A stretch of 64,000 bases of DNA, from positions 91,614-155,613 of the forward strand of contig JAZKDW010000028.1 in the NCBI GenBank assembly GCA_040387375.1. The letters are read 5' to 3'. Both the position numbers and the translations under genes were made by a program. Below the pieces are notes generated by a model. The model worked only from the letters and a program-made list of their open reading frames with translations, was not told the origin of the DNA and searched no databases. Position 1 is the stretch's first letter; each line of letters opens with the position of its first letter. Below are positions 16,811 through 25,154 of this stretch, in pieces. The stretch comes from JAZKDW01 sp040387375. GTDB lineage: Bacteria; Pseudomonadota; Gammaproteobacteria; Burkholderiales; Burkholderiaceae_D.

Positions 16811-17481
16811 ATCGACTCTTCATAACGCGCGAAGCTGTCCGCCAGCTTCGCCGGCAACTCCACCTGGTTTTTTACCGTGACACCCAGATCGCGCAACAAG
16901 CCGTCGTGCAGTCCGTAAATCCAGCTGTGGATCGTTAATTCCTGACCCCGATCCCATGCATCCTGCACGATCGTGGTCTGGCACACATTGGCGACTTGCT
17001 CGATCACATTGAGTTCGCACAGCCGGTCCTGCTTTTCCCGGTTCGGCAACACATCGCCCAGATAACGTTCATGTTTTTGATGTACATCCTGCACGTGCCG
17101 CAACCAGTTGTCCGCAAGGCCGATACGCCGCCGCGCCAATGCCGCATGCACACCCGAGCAGCCATAATGGCCGCAGACAATCACATGCTTGACACCCAGC
17201 ACATCAATGGCGAACTGCAGCACCGACAGGCAATTGAGATCCGTGTGTGCAACGACGTTCGCGATATTCCGGTGCACGAATAATTCACCCGGCAACAGGT
17301 CGACAATCTCGTTGGCGGGCACCCGGCTGTCGGAGCAGCCTATCCACAGATATTGCGGTGACTGCTGCGCAGCGAGCTTCTTGAAAAAATCCTTGTCCTT
17401 CACAACCATCGAGGCGGCCCAGGCGCGGTTGTTGCTGAATAATTGCTCCAGCATGAAGCCTTCAGTGGTTTGATCTGTCAT
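16807..17481 (-). CDS. can: Beta-class carbonic anhydrase
   Basis: Zinc enzyme interconverting CO2 and bicarbonate. The 224-residue product contains WIGCSDSRVPANEIVDL (zinc Cys and the Asp/Arg dyad), VHRNIANVVAHTDLN, and HVIVCGHYGCSGVHAAL (zinc His and Cys). I start it at the ATG at 17481 (MTDQTTEGFML); the frame continues 17 codons upstream without family similarity. Convergent with panB, with a 4-bp overlap of the two 3' ends. Confidence 0.94.
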   Translation of the reverse strand: MTDQTTEGFMLEQLFSNNRAWAASMVVKDKDFFKKLAAQQSPQYLWIGCSDSRVPANEIVDLLPGELFVHRNIANVVAHTDLNCLSVLQFAIDVLGVKHVIVCGHYGCSGVHAALARRRIGLADNWLRHVQDVHQKHERYLGDVLPNREKQDRLCELNVIEQVANVCQTTIVQDAWDRGQELTIHSWIYGLHDGLLRDLGVTVKNQVELPAKLADSFARYEESI

Positions 17482-17691
17482 GTTAAATTTGGGTAAGGTA
17501 GGTGGGCAAAGAAAGGCTTGCGGCATTGACAATCAATTGCGTCATCGCGATTTTATAGGAATTGCCCTTGAAAACGCAGAACGGCGTTGAAATAGGTACG
17601 CTTAGCTGGACTTTGCCGATTTAGGTCAGATGACAAGGCGAATCGATGAAGCGATCCAGCAAAGGGAGTGGAATTTTTTCAGGTCGGGGCG

Positions 17692-17960
17692 AATCAGGGA
17701 GCCTGGGGGATATGGACGTTCTTCCCGTGGGAGCGGGTTATGGATTCCCGTTTTCACGGGAATGACGGTGGTAATTGGTATGATCTCCACTCTTACTACC
17801 GTCATTCTCGCGAAAGGTGTAGCAGGGGTTTCGTGAGGCATAGCCTCACGCCTGCGAAACGATATTCGCTTGCAAGCGAATATGCGCCCTGCAAGGGGGA
17901 ATCCAGACTGAGCTTGCATCACGATGTCTTCATGCCGATCCCACCAGGATTGACCAAAAC
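17692..17960. repeat. Intergenic palindromic repeat, family A copy 1 (with nested insertion)
   Basis: This copy shares the blocks GCGGGTTATGGATTCCCG, GGGAATGACGGTGGTAATTGG, ATCTCCACTCT and GAATCCAGACTGAGC with copies near 26.0 and 39.8 kb. The arms around TTCCCG...CGGGAATGACGG and CCGTCATTC can fold back. The second arm is split by about 79 bp of foreign palindromic sequence. Together with the preceding ~200 bp, in which I see nothing coding, it fills the 515-bp gap between the carbonic anhydrase and flavoprotein genes. Confidence 0.8.
17817..17895. other. Nested palindromic insertion inside repeat A1
   Basis: About 79 bp that the other two family A copies lack. It contains GTGAGGC-ATA-GCCTCAC (17833-17849) and a perfect 22-bp palindrome ATATTCGCTTG/CAAGCGAATAT (17862-17883), with GTTTCG/CGAAAC arms and outer GCAGGG/CCCTGC. 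AAGG occurs at both edges and may be a short target duplication. Confidence 0.6.
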
Positions 17961-17995
17961 GCTCAGCTACGCCGCTCGCAAGGATAAAGTTCAGC

Positions 17996-19171
17996 TTATT
18001 GGTTATCTTCCGACGGATTTCTTTCCGCAGCACGTCCGGTCGGCGGCCTAAACGGTTCTGAAAACCGCCGCACGAATTGACGGTCGATGCGATCCTTCCA
18101 GCGCCATACCCATTGCCCCTCCCAGACCAATCCATACCAGGACGCGAGTGCGTGCCGGCCGCCAGTCGACAGCAGCGACAGATAATCGCGCTGCGGCCGG
18201 TAGCGCGCCAGCGTCTGGCCGGACGCATGACGCAGCAGGTTATCCGCCAGTACCGGCCCCTGCCGCACCGCAAAAACCCCCGCTTTCGGGCGTCGGGCCT
18301 GCGGGTTGGTGGCAATATCGCCCGTCGCGAAAACATGCGGATGACTGACCGATTGCAGGTGTTCGTTGATCTCCACAAATCCTTCATCCACGCATGACAG
18401 GCCGGAAGCGGCAACCCATGATTGCGGCTCGGCGCCGGTCGCCCAGACCAGCGCATCGAATGCCGCACTGCTGCCGTCGGCAAAATGCAGCTTGCCTTCT
18501 TCAACCAGCGACACCGCGGCATCGGTGCGCAGCGCCACACCCGCTCTGGCAAGATGATCCGCCATCAGGCGCGCGGCGCGGCGCGGATAACCAGGCAGAA
18601 GCTCGCCGCGCGTCACCAGCGACCATTTGACACGATCACGCTGCGCGTCCAGCCGATGCGCCATGGCCAGCACAACCTCGACCGCACCGGCGCCGCCACC
18701 CGCAACCACCAAATGAATAGGCCGCGTCAGGCTGACGATCTGCTCCTGCAAGGTGCGCCATTGCTGCATGAATACTTCAATCGGTTTCACACTCAGCGCG
18801 TACTCCGCAGCGCCGGGCACCGTCGTCAACGGCGGCGTCGAGCCGATGTCGAGCGAGACAATATCGAACGGCCACGCATCACCATCCGCCAGCGCCACGT
18901 TGCGGGTCAGGTCGAGATGATCGACGCTGGCCTGTACCAGCGCCACCCCGGCATGCGAAGCCAGCGGCTGCAGATCCACCAGACATTCGTTGTGACGGTA
19001 ATGGCCGGCAATCAGCCCCGGAAACATGCCTGAATACGGCATATGCAGACTGCGTGACAGCAGCGTCACCTCGAGTGTCTCCTGCCACTGCGGCTGCTGA
19101 TTGCGCAATGCTTCGAGGACAAAAAGATGGGAGTGGCCGCCGCCGATCAAAAGTAAACGTTTCTTGCGCAC
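17996..19171 (-). CDS. FAD-dependent pyridine nucleotide-disulfide oxidoreductase (NDH-2-like)
   Basis: A 391-residue flavoprotein. The N-terminal FAD-binding fold is RLLLIGGGHSHLFVLEAL, a GGGHSH form shared with the oxidoreductase half of some selenide-dikinase fusions. The NAD(P)-binding fold appears as LVVAGGGAGAVEVVLAM; FDALVWATGAEPQSW and HVFATGDIATNPQ are conserved FAD-contact segments. Type II NADH dehydrogenases and sulfide:quinone oxidoreductases share this layout. The electron acceptor is not determinable. It follows the DUF3047 gene by 9 bp, so the two are probably an operon. Confidence 0.85.
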   Translation of the reverse strand: MRKKRLLLIGGGHSHLFVLEALRNQQPQWQETLEVTLLSRSLHMPYSGMFPGLIAGHYRHNECLVDLQPLASHAGVALVQASVDHLDLTRNVALADGDAWPFDIVSLDIGSTPPLTTVPGAAEYALSVKPIEVFMQQWRTLQEQIVSLTRPIHLVVAGGGAGAVEVVLAMAHRLDAQRDRVKWSLVTRGELLPGYPRRAARLMADHLARAGVALRTDAAVSLVEEGKLHFADGSSAAFDALVWATGAEPQSWVAASGLSCVDEGFVEINEHLQSVSHPHVFATGDIATNPQARRPKAGVFAVRQGPVLADNLLRHASGQTLARYRPQRDYLSLLSTGGRHALASWYGLVWEGQWVWRWKDRIDRQFVRRFSEPFRPPTGRAAERNPSEDNQ

Positions 19172-19180
19172 TGGTTCTGA

Positions 19181-19825
19181 TCATTTATTGGAAAAAGAAA
19201 TGTCACCATACCATGCACGTGCCTCGAGCCCGCTGTTGTCGCCATCGGTCATGATGGCGACCACGTTGATTTCGGTAAAGTCGCCACCGAATGCCGCCTT
19301 CAGGTCTTCGCGTACATTGCGGCTGTGTTTCACCCACCTGCCGGCGCCCGCGCCACCGCTGTCAACCGCCACCATCCTCGCCTGCGCCGCAAACGGATTT
19401 GCCCAACTTGCCCCGACCGGATTTTTGCTGGCCCAGACATAATTGATTGCGCGTGTCGACAGGCCGAGCAGGCCACGCTCCACGACTACATACACCCGTA
19501 CCGGAAAGTCATCGCCGCCCCTGGTGTTTTCATCGATGCCGGCGTACGGCCGGTCGATTTTCCACGACCAGTTCATCACCGGTGTTTTTGTCAAATCGAT
19601 TTTGACTTTGCGGAAGCGGCCGGACGCCGCGCCTTGAGTGTGGGCACGCACCACGATCTTGTCGAGGTCAACATCCTTGACCAGTTCATATGCCGTATGT
19701 CCCTTGAATGATTTTTCGTCCCAGCCAGAAAAATCATTTTTCGAAAACGCGCCCACTACATTGTCGACCTCCGATGCATGCGAGGAACAAGCAAGCAGTC
19801 CGCATAAGAACAAGAGAAATTTCAT
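19181..19825 (-). CDS. Secreted DUF3047 protein
   Basis: A 214-residue protein with a signal peptide (MKFLLFLCGLLACSSHA, predicted cleavage before SEVDNV). The mature part contains the DUF3047 segments NWSWKIDRPYAGIDENTRGGDDFPVRVYVV, written here only as the region around residues 85-115, and VVAIMTDGDNSG near the C-terminus. It is probably periplasmic; its function is unknown. It is the first gene of a pair with the flavoprotein and is divergent from rpfF across a 407-bp gap. Confidence 0.85.
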   Translation of the reverse strand: MKFLLFLCGLLACSSHASEVDNVVGAFSKNDFSGWDEKSFKGHTAYELVKDVDLDKIVVRAHTQGAASGRFRKVKIDLTKTPVMNWSWKIDRPYAGIDENTRGGDDFPVRVYVVVERGLLGLSTRAINYVWASKNPVGASWANPFAAQARMVAVDSGGAGAGRWVKHSRNVREDLKAAFGGDFTEINVVAIMTDGDNSGLEARAWYGDISFSNK

Positions 19826-20065
19826 TCATTTTCCGATCGAAATACTGGGGCAAATATATTTGCAAAATAGGATTATTTCCCTATGAAAAGAGCACAAAAA
19901 ACATCACCTATGCAACGTTTAAGTTTGTTCTGGATTAAACCCTTTTAAACCGAAGTATATTAATGCAGAGCGCATGTTGATTCACCAGAATTTCTCTGAT
20001 GCCGCTCAATGAAAACATGATCGAAACAACGAAGTGCAGTTTTCATTTGATGTAGAGGACACGCC

Positions 20066-20158
20066 ATGACTGGACAAATAAAAATAAAAAAATGTGTGGG
20101 CATACGCAGGTGCGCCTCACCGTTTTCCCCTCTCTCGAATACCTGCGATCAGAAATAG
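20066..20158 (+). CDS. Possible 30-residue small ORF upstream of rpfF
   Basis: An ATG at 20066 preceded by AGAGGA at 6-base spacing opens a 30-codon frame (MTGQIKIKKCVGIRRC...SNTCDQK, stop at 20156-20158), ending 74 bp before rpfF. It is Lys/Arg/Cys-rich and has no recognised family. It could be a leader ORF or chance. The rest of the 407-bp DUF3047-rpfF gap is relatively AT-rich and holds no other gene I can support. Confidence 0.25.
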   Translation: MTGQIKIKKCVGIRRCASPFSPLSNTCDQK

Positions 20159-20232
20159 GCGTTTCGAACGTATCCATGCACCTTTTTAATCCACTGTAGT
20201 TCCATTAGAAATTTCACGTCAAGGAGAACGAA

Positions 20233-21180
20233 ATGAATGCAATGACCGAACTGAAAAACCTCCGTATTCCAATGATCAATGCGGAAAATGGCCAGCCCAA
20301 ATATCGCCAGCTGGACGTCGAGTACGACCCGGCAACACGATCCGTCTGGACTTACATGAAGCCGACCGGACCCGCCTGTTTCAATCTGGACCTGTTGTCC
20401 GATCTCAAGAGCAACGATGAGGCGATCGGAAAAAACCAGGGGACCAATATTGATCACAACGAGCTATTTATCGCCGATTATTCGATCCTCGGATCACGGG
20501 CAGAAAATCTGTTCATTTACGGCGGCGACCTGGCGCTGTTCGTATTATTGATCAAGTCGAAAAACCGGGACGCGCTATTACATTATGCCCGGCTATGTGT
20601 CGACTGCATCTACTCAAGAGTCACTAACCATAACACCTCTTCACTCACAATATCGCTGGTGCAAGGGGATGCGCTGGGAGGCGGATTTGAATATGCATTG
20701 ACCAGCAATGTCATTATTGCCGAAGAATCCGCGCGCATGGGATTTCCGGAAATCCTGTTTAACTTGTTTCCTGGAATGGGCGCTTATAGCCTGCTGGCAC
20801 GCCGGCTCGGCGCAAAAAAGGCGGAGGAAATGATCTTGAGTGGAAAAATATATGGCGCGCGCGAGCTGCATGAGATCGGCATCATTGACGTTCTGGCGCC
20901 GGCAGGAAGAGGCGAGCACGCGGTATATGAATTCATGCGCAAAAACAGCAGGCAGCTCAACGGGATGCGCGCCATGTATCAGTGCAGGCACCATACCTGG
21001 CCACTGTCCCGTGAAGAATTGATGAACATTACCGAAGTCTGGGTGGATGCCGCGTTACGGCTGCAAAGCAGAGACTTGAAAATGATGAGCCGGTTGGCGG
21101 AGGCGCAGTTACGGCAAAACGAAGCACGAAAGAAAGCAAGGCGCACCGACAGAAGTTCCGAATTGGCGACCGCAATCTGA
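20233..21180 (+). CDS. rpfF: Diffusible signal factor synthase RpfF
   Basis: A 315-residue crotonase-fold enzyme of the RpfF family, which makes cis-2-unsaturated fatty acid signals (DSF/BDSF) from acyl-ACP by combined thioesterase and dehydratase activity. VQGDALGGGFEYALTSNV contains Glu153, and GFPEILFNLFPGMGAYSLLA contains Glu173. Their 20-residue spacing equals that of the catalytic Glu141 and Glu161 of Xanthomonas RpfF. An AAGGAG Shine-Dalgarno (20221-20226) fixes the start. It converges on rpfC and rpfG, the same arrangement as in Xanthomonas. The identity of the signal cannot be told from sequence. Confidence 0.92.
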   Translation: MNAMTELKNLRIPMINAENGQPKYRQLDVEYDPATRSVWTYMKPTGPACFNLDLLSDLKSNDEAIGKNQGTNIDHNELFIADYSILGSRAENLFIYGGDLALFVLLIKSKNRDALLHYARLCVDCIYSRVTNHNTSSLTISLVQGDALGGGFEYALTSNVIIAEESARMGFPEILFNLFPGMGAYSLLARRLGAKKAEEMILSGKIYGARELHEIGIIDVLAPAGRGEHAVYEFMRKNSRQLNGMRAMYQCRHHTWPLSREELMNITEVWVDAALRLQSRDLKMMSRLAEAQLRQNEARKKARRTDRSSELATAI

Positions 21181-21191
21181 TGTGCGGCGGG

Positions 21192-21216
21192 GGCCTGGCA
21201 ATTGACAAGCCAGGCC
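21192..21216. terminator. Hairpin between convergent rpfF and rpfC
   Basis: GGCCTGGC (21192-21199) and GCCAGGCC (21209-21216) form a perfect 8-bp stem with a 9-base loop in the 55-bp gap between the two stop codons. Neither side has a T-tract. It probably marks the 3' ends of both transcripts. Confidence 0.5.
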
Positions 21217-21235
21217 GCTAGCGCGAGGCTCATTT

Positions 21236-23806
21236 CTATACTCGCTGCCGGATCGGTGGATTGCGCTGCTTGCGGTACTGTTCGAGTGCTTCGCACAGCT
21301 GGCTGAAAACACCGTTGATGAGGTTCATGATTTCCGGCACGTCCTGCCTTAATTCACTTTGACTCATCCTTTCGAGACGTTGGCAGGTCATTTTCAAGGA
21401 TGAGGCGCCGATGGTTAGCGCCGATCCCTTCATTGCGTGAATAATCTCTTTCACTTCTTCGAATCGGAATAGCAGCAATGCGCCTTCCAGCTTATCGATA
21501 AGTCTCCAGTTATCTTCAATGAAGCGAGCCAGCAATCCATCCACGAACAGAGGATCCTGTCCGATGCATTCCAGCTCCGTCAGCGTCGCATAATTCAGTA
21601 CCAGATCCTCAACCGCAGGCTCGGCATGGCGTTGGGCGACGGGTGCTCGATAAGCAGGCTCGCATGAAGTCCCATTGGATTTCCGTACCAGGCGATCAAG
21701 TGTCTCCAGGAACAAACTTACCTGAATCGGCTTCGGCAGAAATTCGTCTGCGCCAGCATTCAGACATTCGTCCCTGACCTCGGTAGTCACGTCCGCCGAG
21801 AACATGATGACCGGCGCCCGCATCTCCGCTGCAAACATGAAACAGTAAGCTTTGGTGGCCTCAAGCCCACTCATGTAAGGCATGTTCATATCGAACACAA
21901 TGGCATCGAATTCCTGTTGCCCGAGCCGGTCCAGCGCCTCCTCGCCATTTTCAGCCAGCGTACATAGATGTCCTGCCCGTTCCAGAATTTTCTCCATCAG
22001 CTTGCTGTTGATCGGATTATCTTCAGCCACCAGAATGCTGTACTGCGTGACGCCAGCCAGTCCCGCGGACAATTCCACGCCGGGCGCTTCGGCTTCGGCC
22101 GCTGTGCGGCTCGGAAGTCTCGCGCCATGCAGCGCATTGAATAACAGCGGTGACTCAACAGGAAATTCAAGTATCGCCGCCACGTCTGCTTCCTCGGCAA
22201 TCTCCCAGCTGTTTCGTGCTTGCAGCGCCTCGGTACCGCACAGAATGACCGGTAAATCCGCACGTGCTGCACGACGCAAATCCCTGACCAGGGCTTGCAA
22301 CCCGCGATCGGATGACTTGACTGCCATGCCGCTCAGAATAAGCAGCCGGTAATGCGACTCCGATCCGGCGTTGGCATTGAGGCGCTGGATTGCGAGGCCG
22401 GGCGTATCGACAACATCAGAATGGATGGCGGCCGAAGCCAGCGCGTTCACAAGCTGTGCGCGTTGTCCGGGATCAAAACCGATCAGTAAAACAGGCAGGC
22501 TCGCGGATAACCGCCGGTCTACTGCAGCCAGCTGCTTTTGCAAGGGCAATTCGATCCAGAACAGGCTACCGGCGCCCAGTGTGCTGCGTACGCCTATCCG
22601 GCCCTTCATCGATTCCACCAACTGCTTGGAAATCGTGGTGCCGAGACCGGTGCCGCCATAACGTCGTGTGGTGGATTCATCCGCCTGGGTAAAGCTGTCG
22701 AATATCCTGAGTTGCGCCTCGGCAGCGATACCAATCCCCGTGTCTTCAACCTCGAACCGCAACTTCACCGCCTGCTCGGTGTCGTACAGGGACTTGATGC
22801 GCAGCACAACCTTTCCCTCCTTTGTAAATTTGAGGGCATTGGACAAAAGATTGACCAGCACCTGACGTAAATGATGAGGGTCGCCGCGCAATGCCCATGT
22901 AACGCGGGGATCGATGCTGGTAACCAGTGACAGGCCCCGGCCTGACGCTTCATATTGGAAGATATCCATCGTGCCGTGCACCAGTTGATGCAGGTCGAAT
23001 TCGGTGTTTTCGATCATCAGCTTGCCGGCTTCGATCTTTGAAAAATCGAGCACATCTTCGACCAGGGACAACATCATCTGCGACGCATTTTCCATGCTCA
23101 AGACCATATCGCGCTGTTCATGGCTTAGCGCGGTGCCTCTCAGCAGATCAGCCATGCCAATCAGGGCATTCAAGGGCGTGCGCAGCTCATGACTGACTGA
23201 CGAGATGAATTTGCGCTTGGCGAGGTTGGCGGCTTCCGCTGAATCAAGCGCCTTGGTCAGGCGGCCGACAAGTTTGCTCACATACAGCGATACCAGAAGC
23301 ATGCCTGTCCACAGCCCGACACCAAGGAAAAAATGACTTTCCCAATACGGGACCTGAAGAATGGCGGCGCCAAAACCAGCCAGGGATAGTAGAAGGGTGA
23401 AGAACAGATAGCGCTTGCCGAAGCGAAATCCATATCCAAAAATGATCCACAAATACAGGAAGTAAAGTGGCAGCGCATATTCGCCCGCATTGAAGAAAAA
23501 ATACGTGATTGTTCCGGAGTCCAGCGCCGAAGCAAATAATCTTCGCGGCGGACTCGAGTCCGGGAATAACGCTATATGTCCTATGATTAAAAAGGAGACT
23601 GCGAGAAATACAGACATGATCCATCGAAAATCTATCTTCCACTGCGATCCATTAAACTCGCCGTATATCGAATACAGAAAAAAATAGATGAACAACAAAA
23701 CGCCGATCGCAAGGCGGACAATGGCCTGCTCGTGTTCGGTGTCGGGTCTTTGGGAAAAACAGCGTTTTAAAGACAAGAACGCGGCATACGGCCTGAAAAC
23801 GGACAT
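21236..23806 (-). CDS. rpfC: Hybrid sensor kinase RpfC
   Basis: An 856-residue hybrid histidine kinase. About five membrane helices (residues 28-180) form the input region. The dimerisation helix has His206 in SSVSHELRTPLNALIGMADL, and the HATPase domain has LVNLLSNALKFTKEG and GGTGLGTTISKQL. Residues ~435-565 look like a degenerate receiver. A true receiver follows (ILVAEDNPINSKLM, Asp639 in FDMNMPYMSG), then an Hpt domain with His790 in IIHAMKGSALTIGASSL. This fits RpfC, the DSF sensor that signals to RpfG, although it is longer than the 726-residue Xanthomonas protein by roughly the extra receiver. It starts 8 bp after rpfG. Confidence 0.88.
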   Translation of the reverse strand: MSVFRPYAAFLSLKRCFSQRPDTEHEQAIVRLAIGVLLFIYFFLYSIYGEFNGSQWKIDFRWIMSVFLAVSFLIIGHIALFPDSSPPRRLFASALDSGTITYFFFNAGEYALPLYFLYLWIIFGYGFRFGKRYLFFTLLLSLAGFGAAILQVPYWESHFFLGVGLWTGMLLVSLYVSKLVGRLTKALDSAEAANLAKRKFISSVSHELRTPLNALIGMADLLRGTALSHEQRDMVLSMENASQMMLSLVEDVLDFSKIEAGKLMIENTEFDLHQLVHGTMDIFQYEASGRGLSLVTSIDPRVTWALRGDPHHLRQVLVNLLSNALKFTKEGKVVLRIKSLYDTEQAVKLRFEVEDTGIGIAAEAQLRIFDSFTQADESTTRRYGGTGLGTTISKQLVESMKGRIGVRSTLGAGSLFWIELPLQKQLAAVDRRLSASLPVLLIGFDPGQRAQLVNALASAAIHSDVVDTPGLAIQRLNANAGSESHYRLLILSGMAVKSSDRGLQALVRDLRRAARADLPVILCGTEALQARNSWEIAEEADVAAILEFPVESPLLFNALHGARLPSRTAAEAEAPGVELSAGLAGVTQYSILVAEDNPINSKLMEKILERAGHLCTLAENGEEALDRLGQQEFDAIVFDMNMPYMSGLEATKAYCFMFAAEMRAPVIMFSADVTTEVRDECLNAGADEFLPKPIQVSLFLETLDRLVRKSNGTSCEPAYRAPVAQRHAEPAVEDLVLNYATLTELECIGQDPLFVDGLLARFIEDNWRLIDKLEGALLLFRFEEVKEIIHAMKGSALTIGASSLKMTCQRLERMSQSELRQDVPEIMNLINGVFSQLCEALEQYRKQRNPPIRQRV

Positions 23807-23814
23807 AGGGGTGA

Positions 23815-24936
23815 TCAGGATCCGTGGGCGTTGCGTTGGCCGGCCGACAGCACCTGTTGATTGGAGAGCGTGAGTCCGAACTGGGCGACAAATACATCGA
23901 CCAGTTCAGGATCGAAGTGCAGGCCTTTTTGCCCAATGATATAGGCGATAGCCTCGCGGGATTCCCATGGCGCCCTGTATGGCCGCGCGGAGGTCAGCGC
24001 ATCAAATACATCGGCCAGCGCCACAATGCGAGCCTGGAGAGGAATGTCGTGGCCTTGCAATCCGGACGGGTAACCGCTGCCGTCGAATTTCTCATGATGA
24101 TATTGCGCGATTATCGTCGCCGCCTGCAAAAAGTCTGAAGGGCTGTTACGCAGAAGATCAGGGCCAATACGCACATGGTCCCGCATGACAGCGATTTCCT
24201 CGGCACGCAGTTTGCCGTGCTTTTGCAGCAGCGCATCCGGGATGCCGGCGTTGCCGATATCGTGCAATGGCGCCGCCAGTTCAATCGTGTTGACCTGCTC
24301 CGCGGATAACCCGATCCCGCGGGCAATCTGACCCGCGTACGTCCCCATTCGCATCAAATGTTTGCCGCTCACTGCGCCGGGACTGTCAACTGCGCCCGCC
24401 AGCCGCAGCAGGATACCCATTTCACGCAACTGCAGATCTGTTCTGACCTGTTCCGCACGCTCTTCGACCAGGTCGGCATGGCTTGTATTGAACAGATACT
24501 GCCGGCGCAGACTGAGCAGGTTTTTGCAACGCACCCGGCATTCAGTCGGATCGAGAGGCCGGACCAGGTAATCGGTGGCGCCCGCTTCGAACGCCCGATA
24601 CAGGACCTCCCGGCTGTCCACGACGGTCGTCATGACAATCGGCAGTTGTTCATAGGGATAAATGCAGCGAAGGCGGCGGATGGTCTCGATGCCATCGATT
24701 ACCGGCATCCTGTAGTCGGTCAGTACCAGATCCGGTGGCTCGCGGCGGACATAATCGATCGCTTCAAGCGCATCGGCAAACATCATGATGTTGATTTTGT
24801 GGTCGATGCTTTTGATGACCTCCGCCATCACCAGCCTGCCGGTGCTCTGGTCATCCAGCACCAGGACGGTCGGCCTCGCCGAAGACCGCAACGGCTTCTG
24901 ATCGTTCGGTGGCACAGGCGTTTTCATCGGCAACAT
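23815..24936 (-). CDS. rpfG: Response regulator with HD-GYP domain, RpfG
   Basis: A 373-residue two-domain protein. The N-terminal receiver has LVLDDQSTGRLVM and phospho-acceptor Asp74 in LTDYRMPVIDG. The C-terminal HD-GYP phosphodiesterase has PLHDIGNAGIPD (His225-Asp226), AQYHHEKFDGSGYP (GYP at 288-290) and VALADVFDALTSARPYR. RpfG hydrolyses cyclic di-GMP when phosphorylated through RpfC, linking DSF sensing to motility, biofilm and exoenzyme control. It is promoter-proximal in the rpfG-rpfC operon. The ATG at 24927 (MKTPVPP) is an alternative start. Confidence 0.9.
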   Translation of the reverse strand: MLPMKTPVPPNDQKPLRSSARPTVLVLDDQSTGRLVMAEVIKSIDHKINIMMFADALEAIDYVRREPPDLVLTDYRMPVIDGIETIRRLRCIYPYEQLPIVMTTVVDSREVLYRAFEAGATDYLVRPLDPTECRVRCKNLLSLRRQYLFNTSHADLVEERAEQVRTDLQLREMGILLRLAGAVDSPGAVSGKHLMRMGTYAGQIARGIGLSAEQVNTIELAAPLHDIGNAGIPDALLQKHGKLRAEEIAVMRDHVRIGPDLLRNSPSDFLQAATIIAQYHHEKFDGSGYPSGLQGHDIPLQARIVALADVFDALTSARPYRAPWESREAIAYIIGQKGLHFDPELVDVFVAQFGLTLSNQQVLSAGQRNAHGS

Positions 24937-25108
24937 ATTGTGGGGAACCCAGAATCAAGTCGATGAAAGTATGGTGCAGTTCCAATCAAATGTTAATTTT
25001 TTGCTAGCAAAAACTCACAATGAGAAAGTAAATCGAAGTTCTGTATGGATAAGGTGACAGTTCGATCCGACCGATGCGGGCAGCCGGTAGGGGACAAAAG
25101 AAAAAGAC

Positions 25109-25133
25109 GAAAAAAAGGGCGGCATAGCCGCCC
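25109..25133 (-). terminator. Intrinsic terminator of the chalcone-isomerase-like gene
   Basis: On the minus strand GGGCGGC-TAT-GCCGCCC (25117-25133) is followed by a run of T (plus-strand A at 25111-25116). It lies 22 bp past the stop of the gene beginning at 25748. The remaining ~170 bp up to rpfG shows nothing else. Confidence 0.88.
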
Positions 25134-25154
25134 CTGCAGATCAATTGCGAGACT

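Noticed and set aside
17626..18552. 308-codon minus-strand frame overlapping the flavoprotein gene and repeat A1
   Set aside because: Composition is Arg/Pro-rich out-of-frame translation; half of it runs through the palindromic repeat.
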